Origin: Chelydra serpentina
Lineage: Eukaryota; Chordata; Testudines; Chelydridae
Assembly (NCBI GenBank): GCA_037349315.1
Contig: JBAIAC010000020.1
Span: 2,604,001 to 2,668,000, forward strand
Reading direction: 5' to 3'
Length of the DNA stretch: 64,000 bases
Below, one piece after another: positions 21,261 through 32,824 of the stretch (within the stretch, counting starts at the first letter, position 1; every line of letters starts with the position of its first letter). The notes under the pieces were generated by a model, which saw nothing but the letters and a program-made list of their open reading frames with translations, had not been told where the DNA came from and did not search any database. A program made the position numbers and the translations under genes.

Positions 21261-23977
21261 CCTGCTCCACCTTAACAACTCCGCCTCTGCTACATTTACA
21301 TCCCTTCCCCCAGCCCCTCACTCCTACGCACATGACCCCATTTAATGCTCGACTTTCCCTTGCCCTTCAGCAAACCCCCAGACCAGATCCATCCCCCACC
21401 TACCCGCTGACAGTCCCCGTGCCGAGAACACCCCCGAATCCTGCAACTGGCACAACCTGCACAACGCAGAGCTGCACAGGACGAACTGGGTCTCTCAAAT
21501 ACAAACACCTCTTGGGCCTTAGTTCACCACCCTGCCCTTGCATGGCCTCGGAGCCCATCACAGCCCTGCCAGACTTCTCAGACGAACCCCTCCACCATTC
21601 ACACAGCCACACCTAGTGCAGGCTGCAATCAGAGCACAGGCTGGTTTTTCCCAGTGGCTATCAGGAGCAGAGTTGAGGTGCGTGGGCGTTAAAGTTAACT
21701 CTGCCTTTCCTAGGGTTCCCTATCTGAGCTTTCCTGACTCAACACTCTGGCAGGGCAGGAGCTATTGCCTGGCACCTTAACTCTGCATTACCAAAGAGTT
21801 TTGTCCATGACTATTGTAAAAGCACCTCTCGCAAGCCTGTCCTTCCCAGGTCTGTGCCGCTAAAGCAGCTTCTCTGCAGACACCTCCAGGGTAGGTGTTG
21901 TGTTCCCCTGTCATGGGGGAGAATTCCTGCTACAGTCAGCTACTGACTGGGGGAACTGGGGCAAGTGGCTTCATGTCCTTGTGCCTGGTGAAATGGGAAT
22001 AATTCTCCCCTGCCTTGGAGGGCTGTTGGGAGGGTGAAACAGGAGCTGTGATACTACAGCAGTTAAGGCCACCTAGCTAGACAAGGCCAAGACAGAATGC
22101 CATCACCCCGTTCCAGAGAGAAAAGCAGCCTCAGTCGGGCAGCCCAGGTGAGCCCGGGCCTGCTGCAGCTCAGCCATAGAACTGACAGCCCGACAGACAA
22201 ATAAAGTGGTGAATTCATGTGATTGCAGGGCTGGAGCTGTGGGAAGTAAAACCTCGGTTTGGGCACATCTAAGGACTCTGGAAAGGCCCATTGGGTTGCT
22301 AGGAGATGACATGGAACATTCATGCCAGTTCCAGCAGGCGCGGGAGGACAGTGGGAAGAGAGAACTGAGGGTTGATCATTAGAGGTGGGTTTCTCTGGGG
22401 CCTGGCTGAAGGTGCCAGGAATGGACGCTCAAGACACTAGATACTCGTCCATGGGGGCCTGTATGGTCTAAGCAACTGGGAAGGTGGCACTGAAACCAAG
22501 TTCAGAGGACGTAAGACCCAGGAGCTTCTGAGAAGAATGTCTGCCCTGGGATCTGCAGTGAGAATTTCCTGACTTGAAACAGTAAGGAGGACACCTCTTG
22601 ATGGACAGTAACTGAGTTCACTCCTGGCTTTTCGTGCAAGTAATAAAATAAGAGTTTGTTAAAGAAGCCAGGAGTGGAGCTGTGGTGACTATTTGTTCCT
22701 GCCGCGGCCTTTGAAAACCACCTATGGTAATTATCAGCGAGCATCCCACTCGTGGAGTCAGAGGCCTGGGAATAAGGGAGCAGAGTGAAGGGAGATGCAA
22801 GTAAAATTTCCCAGCATGAAGCTCAGTAGTGGCAGGACTAATGTCAGCCCAAGGCCTAGGAAACCAGAAGTTATGACCGGTGGCTGTGCTGTACAATGGG
22901 TACTGGGACCACCAGAGAGTGAGGGATGGGGAAGGCGCAGCTAGGCCATGAGAAGAGGTGAATCCCTCTTCCTGGAGGTTGAAGATCAAAGGCTTGAGCT
23001 CCATAAAGGAAGAGGCTGATCTGCCCAGTCTGGGTTCTGGTTCTCAGACAGTTACAAACTGGTGAACTCAGGGAAAACCCAGTGGTGGGTTTTGAAGAAC
23101 TGAAACCTGCCACAGCCCTAGGTTAGAGCTGGGGGTTGATCTGTGGTAAACTCTTTAGCCCGCGTGTAGGTTCCATATTGTTTTAATATGTTTTGTCTGT
23201 AACACTTTCACCTTCAGAATAGATTTACAGACTTAGAAGGGGCTGTGTGATAACTGCTGGCAATACACTGCTCGCAGCCCTCGGAGAGAACGCAAAGCGC
23301 AGACACTGGCCTTTTAGCCCCAGTCTGGCTTGCTGAGGATATCACAGTGTTAGGCAGGGAACTATGCAGCCTGGAAAAATCCCAGTCAGGCGGGAGAGTG
23401 TGACAAACAATCCCAGACAGGCAGGACAGAAGAATCCCATGCACTGCTACAGACTAGGGACCGAATGGCTGGGCAGCAGTTCTGCAGAAAAGGACCTAGG
23501 GGTTACAGTGGATGAAAAGCTGAATACGAGTCAACAGTGTGCCCTTGTTGCCAAGAAAGCTAACGGCATTTTGGGCTGTATAAGTAGGGTTATTTCCAGC
23601 AGATCGAGGGACGTGATTATTCCCCTCTATTCGGCACAGGTGAGGCCTCATTTGGAGTATTGTGTCCAGTTTTGGGCCCCACACTACAAGAAGGATGTGG
23701 ATAAACTGGAAAGGGTCCAGCGGAGGGCAACACAAATGATTAGGGGGCTAGAGCACATGACTTATGAGGAGAGGCTGAGGGAACTGGGATTGTTTAGCCT
23801 GCAGAAGAGAAGAATGAGGGGGGATTTGATAGCTGATTTCAACTACCTGAAAGGGGGTTCCAAAGAGGATGGATCTAGACTGTTCTCAGTGGTAGAAGAC
23901 GACAGAACAAGGAGTAATAGTCTCAAGTTGCAGAGGGGGAGGTTTAGATTGGATATTAGGAAAACCTTTCACTAGTA

Positions 23978-26626
23978 TCATAGAATCTCAGGGTTGGAAG
24001 GGACCTCAGGAGGTCATCTAGTCCAACCCCCTGCTCAAAGCAGGACCAACTCCAAATAGATCATCCCAGCCAGGGCTTTGTCAAGCCTGACCTTAAAAAC
24101 CTCTAAGGAAGGAGATTCCACCACCTCCCTAGGTAACCCATTCCAGTGCTTCACCACCTTACTAATGAAAAAGTTTTTCCTAATGTCCAACCTAAACCTC
24201 CCCCTCTGCAACTTGAGACTATTACTCCTTGTTCTGTCGTCTTCTACCACTGAGAACAGTCTAGATCCATCCTCTTTGGAACCCCCTTTCAGGTAGTTGA
24301 AATCAGCTATCAAATCCCCCCTCATTCTTCTCTTCTGCAGGCTAAACTATCCCAGTTCCCTCAGCCTCTCTTCTTGTTGCTCACATACCTGAAGAAACCC
24401 TTCTTGTTACTCCCAACATCTCCAGCTAGTTGCAACTCTAAGGGTACGTCTATACTTACCCGTCGCGTCGGAGGCGCGGGATCGATGTTCTGGGTTCGAT
24501 TTATCGCGTATTGTCAAGACGCGATAAATCGAACCAGGAAGTGCTCCCTCGTCGACACTGGTAATCCAGCTCGACGAGTGGAGTAGGCGGAGTCGACGGG
24601 GGAGCCTGTGCGCCGCGTCTGGACCACAGGTAAGTTCGAACTAAGGTACTTCGACTTCAGCTACGTTATTAACGTAGCTGAAGTTGCGTATCTTAGTTCG
24701 ACAGGGGGGGTTAGTGTAGACCTGGGCTAAGTGTGATTTGGCCTTCCTAATTTCACTCCTGAGCAATATTTTTATACTCCTCCCTGGTCATTTGTCCAAT
24801 CTTCCACTTCTTGTAAGCTGCTTTTTTGTGTTCAAGACAAGCAAGGATTTCACTGTTAAGCCAAGCTGGTCGCCTGACATATTTACTTTTCTTTCTACAC
24901 ATCGGGATGTTTTGTTCCTGCAACCTCAATAAGGATTCTTTAAAATACAGCCAGCTTTCCTCGACTCCTTTCCTCCTCACGTTATTCTCCCAGGGGACCT
25001 TGCCCATCAGTTCCCTGAGGGAGTCAAAGTCTGCTTTTCTGAAGTCCAGGGTCTCTGTTCTACTGCTCTCCTTTCTTCCTTGTGTCAGGATCCTGAACTC
25101 GACCATCTCATGGTCACTGCCTCCCAGGTTCCCATCCACTATTGCTTCCTCTACTATTTCTTCCCTGTTTGTGAGCAACAGGTCAAGAAGAGCTTTTCCC
25201 CTAGTTGGTTCCTCCAGCAATTGCATCAGGAAATTGTCCCCTACACTTTCCAAAAACTTCCTGGATTGTCTGTGGACCGCTGTATTGCTCTCCCAGCAGA
25301 TATCGGGGTGATTAAAGTCACCCATGAGAACCAGGACCTGTGATCTAGCAACTTCTGTTAATTGCTGGAAGAAAGCCTCACCCACCTCATCCCCCTGGTC
25401 TGGTGGTCTGTAGCAGACTCCCACCACGACATTACCCTTGTTGCTCACACTTCTAAATTTAATCCAGAGACTCTCAGGTTTTTCTGCAGTTTCATACTGG
25501 AGCTCTGAGCAGTCATACTGCTCTCTTACATACAACGCAACTCCCCCACCTTTTCTGCCCTGCCTATCCTTCCTGAACAGTTTATATCCATCCATGACAG
25601 TACTCCAATCATGTGAGTTATCCCACCAAGTCTCTGTTATTCCAATTACATCATAATTCCTTGACTGTGCCAGGACTTCCAGTTCTCCCTGCTTGTTCCC
25701 CTGGCTTCTTGCATTTGTGTATAGGCATTTAAGATAACTCACCAATCGTCCTGCTGTCCCAGTATGGGGCAGGTGTTCTCCCCTCTTGCACTCACCTACT
25801 TGTGCTTCCTCCCGGTATCCCACTTCCCCACTTACCTCGGGGCTTTGGTCTCCTTCCCCCGGTGAACCTAGTTTAAAGCCCTCCTCACTAGGTTAGCCAG
25901 CCTGCTTCCAAAGATGCTCTTCCCTCTCTTCGTCAGGTGGAGCCCGTCTCTGCCTAGCACTCCTTCTTCTTGGAACACCATCCCATGGTCAAAGAATCCA
26001 AACCCTTCTCTCCGACACCATCTGCGTAGCCATTCGTTGACTTCCACGCTTCGACGGTCTCTACCCCGGCCTTTTCCTGCCACAGGGAGGATGGACGAGA
26101 ACACCACTTGCGCCTCAAACTCCTTTATCCTTCTTCCCAGAGCCACGTAGTCTGCAGTAATACGCTCAAGGTCATTCTTGGCAGTATCATTGGTGCCCAC
26201 GTGGAGAAGCAGAAAGGGGTAGCGATCTGAGGGCTTGATGAGTCTCGGCAGTCTCTCCGTCACATCATGAATCCTAGCCCCTGGCAAGCAGCACACCTCT
26301 CAGTTTTCCTGGTCAGGGCAGCAGATAGATGACTCAGTCCGCCTGAGGAGAGAGTCCCCGACCACCACCACCCTCCTCCTCGTCTTGGGAGTGGTGGTCG
26401 TCGAATCCCCATCCCTAGGACTGTGCATCTCATGCCTTCCTATCAGTGGACTCTCCTTCTGCTCTGTTCCCTCAGATGTATCATTCACTCCACTCTCTGC
26501 ACTAGTACCTGTGGAGAGAACATGAAAACGGTTGCTCATCTGAATATGCGTTTCTGGTACATGGACTTGTCTCATACTCTTTCCTCTTCTGGAGGTCACA
26601 TGCCGCCAATTATCCTCACTGGCCTT
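23978..26626 (-). mobile_element. CR1 LINE with ORF1 and endonuclease, polymerase deleted
   Basis: The element is flanked by CTAGTA on both sides and is 2.65 kb. On the reverse strand, 25868-26599 holds ORF1 in two frames with a GDSL/SGNH-hydrolase type domain (VVVGDSLLRRTE; FLLLHVGTNDTAKNDLE; GRDGLHLTKRG), as known for CR1 ORF1. 24753-25823 is the start of ORF2: an AP-endonuclease domain of about 240 residues ([51 protein letters not shown]). The reverse transcriptase is almost entirely absent, and 24035-24370 is the ORF2 C-terminus. It is therefore an internally deleted copy. A small DNA element sits at 24441. Confidence 0.85.
24441..24726. mobile_element. hairpin-rich short inverted-repeat element inside CR1
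   Basis: The ends AGGGTACGTCTATACTTACC and GGTTAGTGTAGACCTGGGCT are imperfect inverted repeats; CTA flanks both sides. The interior has two strong palindromes: 17-base perfect arms at 24493-24509 and 24519-24535, and 13-base arms at 24655-24667 and 24671-24683. A 3-base duplication would suggest PIF/Harbinger, but the superfamily is not certain. Confidence 0.65.
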
Positions 26627-28096
26627 CTAGTAGGGTGGTGAAGCACTGGAATGGGTTACCTAGGGAGGTGGTGGAATCTCCTTCCTTAGAGGTTTTTAAG
26701 GTCAGGCTTGAGAAAGCCCTGGCTGGGATGATTTAGTTGGGGTTGGTCCTGCTTTGAGCAGGGGGTTGGACTAGATGACCTCCTGAGGTTCCTTCCAACC
26801 TGAGATTCTATGATTCTATGAGAGACACACAGGTCTCTGCCCAGGAAAGGTGACAGCTGAGGAGATGGGAACTGAGGACAGATGCCCTTTATGGGCTATG
26901 ATGGGGGGAATACAAGTGCATTTGCCCTGACCTAAGTTATCATAGCTGCACATTTGTATGGGAAGAGATCTGGGAGCTTTCTCCTTCCTAGGCCACTCAG
27001 TTCATTTTACATAATAGCTTTAAATCTGTAGGCAAGCCTCGGAGCCCATCACAACCCTGAGAAGCCACGCTTCTCAGACAAACCCCTCCACCATTCACAC
27101 AGCAGCCAGGGGTATTGGGAGGGTGAAATTTGGGTATGAAGTGGAGAACTTATGATGCTGCAGCAGTGAGGGCCAGGTCATAGCTAGACTTGGCCATCTC
27201 CCCATCCCAGGGAGAAAAGCAGCCCTCAGTTGTATGAACAACCTGGGCAGTCCAGGGCCTGCTGCAGCTCAGCCATAGAACTGAGAAGCCTGACAGACAA
27301 ATAATGTGGCAAAACCATGTTATTGGAGGTCTGAGGCTGGGGGAAGAAAAAACTAGGTTTGGGCACAAGACAGCAATTTAACATGTGAGGACTCTGTAAA
27401 GGCCCATTGGGAGCTAACAGTTGACATGGCACATTCCTGCCAGTTCCAGCGGGCGGGGGAGGACAATAGGAAGTGAGAGCTGAGGGTTGATGGCTAGAGG
27501 TGGGGTTTTCCTGGGGCCTGGCTGAAGGTGCCAGAAATGGATGCTCAAGACACCAGAAACTCATCCATGGGGGCCTGTATGGTCCAGGCAATTGGGAAGG
27601 TGGCACTGAGACCAAGTTCGGAGGATGTAAGACCGAGGAGCTTCTGAGAAGAACACCTGGCCTGGGAGTTGCAGTGAGACTTTTCTGGCTTGAGGGTTTT
27701 GACACCTCTAGATGGACAGTCACTAAGTTCACTCCTGGCTATACCTGCAAGTAATAATGTAAGAGTTTGTTAAACAAGCCTGTAGTGGAGCTGTGGCGAC
27801 TATTTGTTCCTGCCACGGCCTTGGAAGAGCACCATCCGTATTTATCAGCAAGCATCCCACTCCTGGGGTCAGGGGCCTGAGAATAAGGGAGCAGAGTGAG
27901 GGGAGACAGAAGTAAAATTTCCCAGCGTGAAACTCAAGAATGGAAGAAGTTACTTAACTTTTAAAAAGGGAAGGAGAAACCGGGGATCTACAGCCTCACT
28001 TCAGTCTTCTCATTGAGCATGTGCTCTCACCTCATCTCAGACCAGGCCACCCCTTTCCTACAAGGAAATCCCACAGCACATAGTAAAACCATTTCC

Positions 28097-28132
28097 CTTG
28101 GGGTGATGCCTCCTCTCCAGAGCCGTCACTAT
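28097..28132 (-). pseudogene. stem exon copy in the inverted block (1)
   Basis: Reverse strand: acceptor CTGCCCCACAG, then 36 bases reading DSDGSGEEASPQ in phase 1, then GG instead of a GT donor. No neighbouring Ig or membrane exon is present, so it is an orphan copy. Confidence 0.5.
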
Positions 28133-28291
28133 CTGTGGGGCAGATACACAGCAATTACACATCACTTCAAACAGCCAAAAGCCTCATACCAGTGAGATGT
28201 AGTACAGCAGCGATTGCCAGTGATGTACACGAGAGTGTGTCTAGAGCTGGGCTCAATTTATTGACTGAAACATTTTTTAGCCAAAAAAAAA

Positions 28292-28322
28292 TAATAATAA
28301 AATAAATAAATAAATAAATAAA
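28292..28322. repeat. (AATA)n microsatellite
   Basis: A run of AATA units at the edge of an AT-rich repeat. Confidence 0.85.
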
Positions 28323-29005
28323 TTCAGTGGCATGGAAACGATTAGCGAAGTTGTGTTGATTTTGCTGAATTGTTTCACTTGAAAAAAAGCCTGAACAAAA
28401 GTCAGAAAAAAATCAAAATCGTTCGTTCTGACATTTTCAAAATTAAATGTTGCGATTTTTCAGTTTGAAACAACTTTTTCTTTAGAACTTGCCTTTAATA
28501 ATTCAAAACTGAAAATATCAGCAGAATATTTTGCTCTGGGTCCATCAAAATGTTTCATTCACACTTAAATGATTTTTTTTTACTTTTCAATTTGCTGAAA
28601 ATTTTGAAAAATTTCATTTTCAGTCAGAGCCAAAATACTGCCTTCCCCTTTCCCCAGCTCTGACTGCTCTGCAGTTAACACACAGGGAGATGTGATAAAA
28701 TCCACTAAGGAGAAAACTGTATAAAAACGAAGTATGACCATAATAATATGTAGAGAATCACACAGAGAAACCAGATTGTGAGATTTTTTCCTGGTGTTCT
28801 GTGGAGCAAATGGTGGCACATGGGGCTGTCTGAACATTTTACATCCCTCCACACGAAGATGAGGCCCCCGCGGCCTTCTGCCCACTCAGATACCTAAGAC
28901 AGGGTAAAGTGTCCTCATTGAGATTGGCAAGTGCTCCCCACTAATCCCAGACCAGTCCCCACTTTCCTACAGGGAAATCCCACAGCACTAAGCAAGACCA
29001 TTTCC

Positions 29006-29041
29006 CTTGGGGTGATGCCTTCTCTCCAGAGCCATCACCAT
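29006..29041 (-). pseudogene. stem exon copy in the inverted block (2)
   Basis: Reverse strand: the acceptor region is CTGCCCCAGAG, followed by 36 bases reading DGDGSGEKASPQ, followed by GG where a donor should be. Orphan copy, as above. Confidence 0.5.
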
Positions 29042-29852
29042 CTCTGGGGCAGATACACAGCAGTCACAGATCACTTCAAACAGCTAATAGACTCATACCA
29101 GTGATATGTACTGATCACCAGTGAGATACACAAGGACATGTCTAGAATAGGGCTAAATCTTTAGACCAAAACATTTTTTCAACAAAAAATGTAAATTGGA
29201 TGTTGCTGAAACAACCAGTGTATTCCTTTGATTCTGCTGAATTGATTTGGTCAACAACAAAAAAAAGTGTAAAAAAAAATAAATAAAAATGTCTCCCTAC
29301 ATCCTTCCCTTCCTTGCCCCCTGCCTCCCACCCGGTGACTAGAGTTGTATTAATTGGCCCCTGCACCTTGAATGGTCCCTTGAAATATGTTTTAACTGTT
29401 TATGTTAAACAATCTGGTTCACCTTGCATTTAGCTGTGACACTCTGAGTACCTGTCCCAGACATGCAGAAGAACTCTGTAAGCTCGAAAGTTTGTCTCTC
29501 ACCAAAAGAGGTAAGTCCAATGAAAGATATTACTTCACTCACCTTGTATCTCTAACATTTTGTTTTGACATTTTCAAAACAGAGCTAAATCTGGTCTCTG
29601 AAGTTCATGGAAGGTTTGCCAGAAAGTTCAATGGGATAAGAATTGGGAAGAACAGGGAAAAATTCAAAGGGGAAGTAGAAGTGGGTGGCAACCTGGGCAG
29701 CAGTGACCATGAGATGGTCGAGTTCAGGAATCCTGACAAAAAGAAGAAAGGAGAGCAGCAGAATATGAACCCTGGACTTCAGAAAAGCAGACTTTGACTC
29801 CCTCAGGGAGCTGATGGGCAGGATAACCTGGGAAGCTAATATGACTGGGGGA

Positions 29853-30334
29853 CAGGGCCGGTGTGCCCAGCATTTGGGGGGTGGCGGGCGGCTGCCTCCC
29901 AGCTCTGTGTGGAGCCGGGAAGGCGGTTGGCAGCAGCTGCCGCCCACCACCCGGCTCCGCGGGTGAGCCGTGAGCAGCGGGGGGGTGGCTGGACGTGGCT
30001 GCCACCCACCACCCAGCTCTGTGGGTGAGATGAGAGCCGGGGGGGGGGTGGGGTGTGGCTGGACATGGCTACCACCCACCTTCCGGCTTCGTGGCTGAGC
30101 CAGGAGGGTGGCTGGTTGCAGCTGCCGCCCGCCTCCCAGCTCCGCGGCTGAGCCGGGAGCTGGGGGGGAGCCGCGGGCGGGGGCGAGGCTGCCGTGGCCT
30201 GTGGGGGGGAGGGACCTGCGGGGGGTGGGGAGCTGGCTGCCGCAGGGGGAGGCAGTGTTAACTGGGGCGGGGGGGCGCAGAGCTGGTGCAAATAAGTTTC
30301 GCCTAGGGCGCAAAACTTCCATGCACCGGTCCTG
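29853..30334. mobile_element. GC-rich short inverted-repeat element in CR1
   Basis: The ends CAGGGCCGGTG and CACCGGTCCTG are inverted repeats (one mismatch). The inside is a set of degenerate GC-rich units with CACCCACCACCCGGCTC-like phrases. The long open frames here on both strands (up to 245 codons) come from base composition. CAGGG ends suit the hAT group; the flanking duplication is poor. Confidence 0.6.
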
Positions 30335-30830
30335 GTGTGGGGAAAGGAGTTCAGGAGAGTTGGCTGTATTTTAAAGAAGTCTTATTATGGGTGCAGGAAC
30401 AAACCATCCTGATGTTCAGAAAGAATAGCAAATATGGTAGGCGACCAGCTTGGCTTAACAGAGAAATCTTCGGTGAGCTTAAAACACAAAAGGGAAGCTT
30501 GAAAGCAGTGGAAACTTGAACAGATGACTAGGGAGAAGTATAAAAGTATTGCTCGAGCATGCAGGGGTGTTATCAAGAAGGCCAAAGCACAACTGGAGTT
30601 TTAGATACCTTTTGCATCCCTTGCTAACAAGAAGGGTTTCTACGGGTATGTTAGCAACAAGAAGGTCAGGGAAAGCGTGGGACCCTTACTGAATTGGGGA
30701 GGCAACCTAGTGACAGATGATGTGGAAAAAGTTGAAGTACTCAATGCATTTTTTGCCTCCGTCTTCATAGACAAGGTCAGCTCCCAGACTGCTGTACTGG
30801 GCAGCACAGTATGGGGAGTGTGACGGGTTG

Positions 30831-31611
30831 GACTCAGAGACCTGCTTGGTGCTGCCACCTGGTGTGCCAAGGCTGCTTCTGCCCCTGCTTCCAGGCCTTT
30901 TCCAGCTTGGGACTCCCGAATCCTGTCTGTTTTGAGCCAGATTCCACTGATCTGCTGCAAACACAGACCCAGGTCCGAACCAAGTCCACTCACCACTGTA
31001 AGGCTCCTGGAAGCGCTCTTGCCTTTGACACCCAGGTGTCCAACTCCAAGGAGGTTCAAACCCTTAATAAATCCATTTTACCCTGTATAAAGCGTATACA
31101 GGGTAAACTCATAAATAGTTCGCCTTCTATTTCAAAGATAGAAAGATATGCACAGCTGTTTGCCTTCCCCAGGTAACAACTCATACTCCAGGAAACTTAA
31201 TGAGTAAAAAGTGATTTTAATAAGTACAGCAAGTAGGATTTAAGTGATTCCAAGTAGTGACAGACAGAACAAAGTGAATTACTAAATAAAATAGAACACG
31301 CAGTTCTATGTCTAATCACCCTGTGTACAGATAAAAACCTCACTAGGTCCAGTAAACAGGCTATCTTCCTTCTAGCCTGGGTCCAGCAATCACTCACCCC
31401 CCTAATGTCTTTGTCCTTTGTTCAGTCTCTTTCAGGTGTCCTTGGGGGGTGGAGAGCTTCTTTCTTTAGCCAGCTGAAGACAAAAAGGAAGGGTCTCCCC
31501 CGGGCTTTTGTAGTCTTTTTCCCCTCCCTGTGTAACATCCTGTTACCATGGAGTTTGGGGGATCACATGGGCAAGTCACCTGTCCATGCACCCTTCGGCA
31601 ACCAGCCTCAG
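30831..31611 (+). mobile_element. LTR-like repeat of turtle type
   Basis: It starts TGTGACGGGTTGGACTC and interrupts the CR1 frame. AT-rich phrases such as AAAAAGTGATTTTAATAAGT and AGTAGGATTTAAGTGATTCC match my recollection of a common chelonian LTR-type repeat. Right end and target duplication were not fixed. Confidence 0.45.
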
Positions 31612-32177
31612 CTGTTCTCAGTGGTGGCAGATGACAGAACAAGATCCAATGGTCTCAAGTTACAGTGAGGGAAGTCTAGGTTGGATATTAGGGAAAACTA
31701 TTTCACTAGGAGGGTGATGAAGCACTGGAATGGGTTACCTAGGGAGGTGCTGGAATCTCCATCCTTAGAGGTTTTTAAGGCCTGGCTTCACAAAGCCCTG
31801 GCTGGGATGATTTAGCTGGGCTTGGTCCTGCTTTGAGCAGGGGGTTGGACTAGAAGACCTCCTGAGGTCTCTTCCAACCCTAATCTTCTATGATTCTTCT
31901 ATGATTCTAAGCCCTAGGAAACCAGAGATTATGACAAGTGGCTGTACTGTACAATGGGTAATGGGACCGCCAGAAGGTGAGGGATGGGAAAGGAGCAGCC
32001 AGGCCATGAGAAGAGGTGATTCCCTCTTCCTGGAGGTTGAAGATCAAAGGCCTGAGCTCTTTAAAGTAACAGGCTGATCTGCCCAGTCTGGGTTCTGGTT
32101 CTGAGACAGTTACAAACTGTTAACCTCAGGGAAAACCCAGTGCTGGGTTTTGAAGGACTGAAACCTACCACAAGCCA

Positions 32178-32515
32178 TAGGTGTCGACTTCCCCTCTGCC
32201 GGTGGGTGCTCAACCACCCCCCTTGGCCCTGGCACCGCCCTCAAACGGCTCCCATTCCACCCCCATGTTCCCGCCCCTTCCCCTACTCTTCTCCGCCTCC
32301 TCCCCTGATCGCACCATGTCCCAGCTCCTCCCGGAAAGTCCTAAGCACCACCAAACAGCTGTTTGGCGGTGGGTGGGAGGGAAGCACTGGGAGGGAGAGT
32401 GAGGAGTGGGAATTCAGCATATCTGGGTGCGGGAAAAGGAGGTGAGGAGTGGGGAGCTTGTCTGCCGGTGAGTGCAGAGCATCCCCTAATTTTTCCCCGT
32501 GGGTGCTCCGCAGGC
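32178..32515. mobile_element. inserted repeat absent from copy A
   Basis: Comparison with copy A (23120) shows that these 340 bases are an addition in copy B. It is C-rich on the left and ends GGGTGCTCCGCAGGCC, with GGTGGGTGCTCAACC near the left end, which may be imperfect inverted ends. Confidence 0.5.
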
Positions 32516-32824
32516 CATGGCTGGAGCTGGTGGTTGATCTCTGGCAGATTTAGCCTGTGTGTAGGTTCTTTAGTGTTTTAATGTTTTCTCTGTAACGTTT
32601 TCACATCCAGAATAAATGTGCAGGCTTAGAATGGTCTGTGTGGTAACTGCTGGCAATACACTGGTCACAGCCCTCAGACAGAAAGCAAAGTGCAAACACT
32701 GGCCTTTTAGCCCCAGTCTGGCTTGCTGAGGATATCACAGTGGGATATCACAGGGAACTGTGCAGCCTAGAAAAAAAAAAAACAGTCAGGCGGAAGAGAC
32801 ACACAGGTCCCCCCTCAAGAAAGG

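Larger units (their letters stand above)
23432..26822 (+). mobile_element. CR1 LINE fragment, split by a younger CR1
   Basis: The first part (23432-23975) encodes the C-terminal part of CR1 ORF2 on the + strand ([14 protein letters not shown] ... RLDIRK). The second part (26629-26822) continues with GGTGGTGAAGCACTGG to the CR1 3' end repeat ATTCTATGATTCTATGA. Between them a CR1 of opposite orientation was inserted. Confidence 0.85.
21545..27035 (+). repeat. tandem segmental duplication, copy A
   Basis: From CTCGGAGCCCATCACA at 21547 to GTAGGCAAGC near 27036, this unit is repeated directly to its right. Shared landmarks are the CCTCCACCATTCACACAGC, GATGACATGGAAC/GTTGACATGGCAC, CCAGTCTGGCTTGCTGAGGA and CATTTGCCCTGACCTA phrases. 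Copy A carries a CR1 insertion (23432-26822) that copy B lacks, and about 400 bases (21625-22020) missing from B. Confidence 0.8.
27960..29655 (-). repeat. segmental block, inverted copy of 985-2660
   Basis: Reverse-complement reading reproduces 985-2660 in order: CTCTGGCAAACC, Penelope-tail-like repeat, two stem-exon copies and the AT-rich filler. Sequence between the stem copies also keeps the phrase GATGTAAAATGTCC/GATGTAAAATGTTC. The source is intronic receptor DNA carried into an intergenic place. Confidence 0.75.
29660..31908 (+). mobile_element. CR1 LINE, composite, interrupted twice
   Basis: CR1 ORF2 can be followed from the endonuclease end ([11 protein letters not shown] at about 29700) through [16 protein letters not shown] and KYGRRPAWLNREIF (30350-30480) to the polymerase start ([12 protein letters not shown], 30660-30830), then a jump to the ORF2 end and 3' tail (31612-31908). 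A GC-rich element (29853-30334) and an LTR-like piece (30831-31611) lie in it. Confidence 0.75.

Noticed and set aside
21155..21616. Open frame of 153 codons starting with His/Thr/Arg repeats
   Set aside because: Mostly translation of an AC/GC microsatellite.
24753..25823. Open frame of 356 codons with an AP-endonuclease-like domain
   Set aside because: It is the CR1 ORF2 endonuclease within a nested CR1, not a DNA-repair gene.
25868..26296. GDSL/SGNH-hydrolase-like frame
   Set aside because: Belongs to CR1 ORF1; CR1 LINEs are known to carry this esterase-like domain.
29585..30322. Open frame of 245 codons on the reverse strand, Pro/Ala/Ser-rich
   Set aside because: It runs across a GC-rich short element and CR1 sequence; composition explains the openness.
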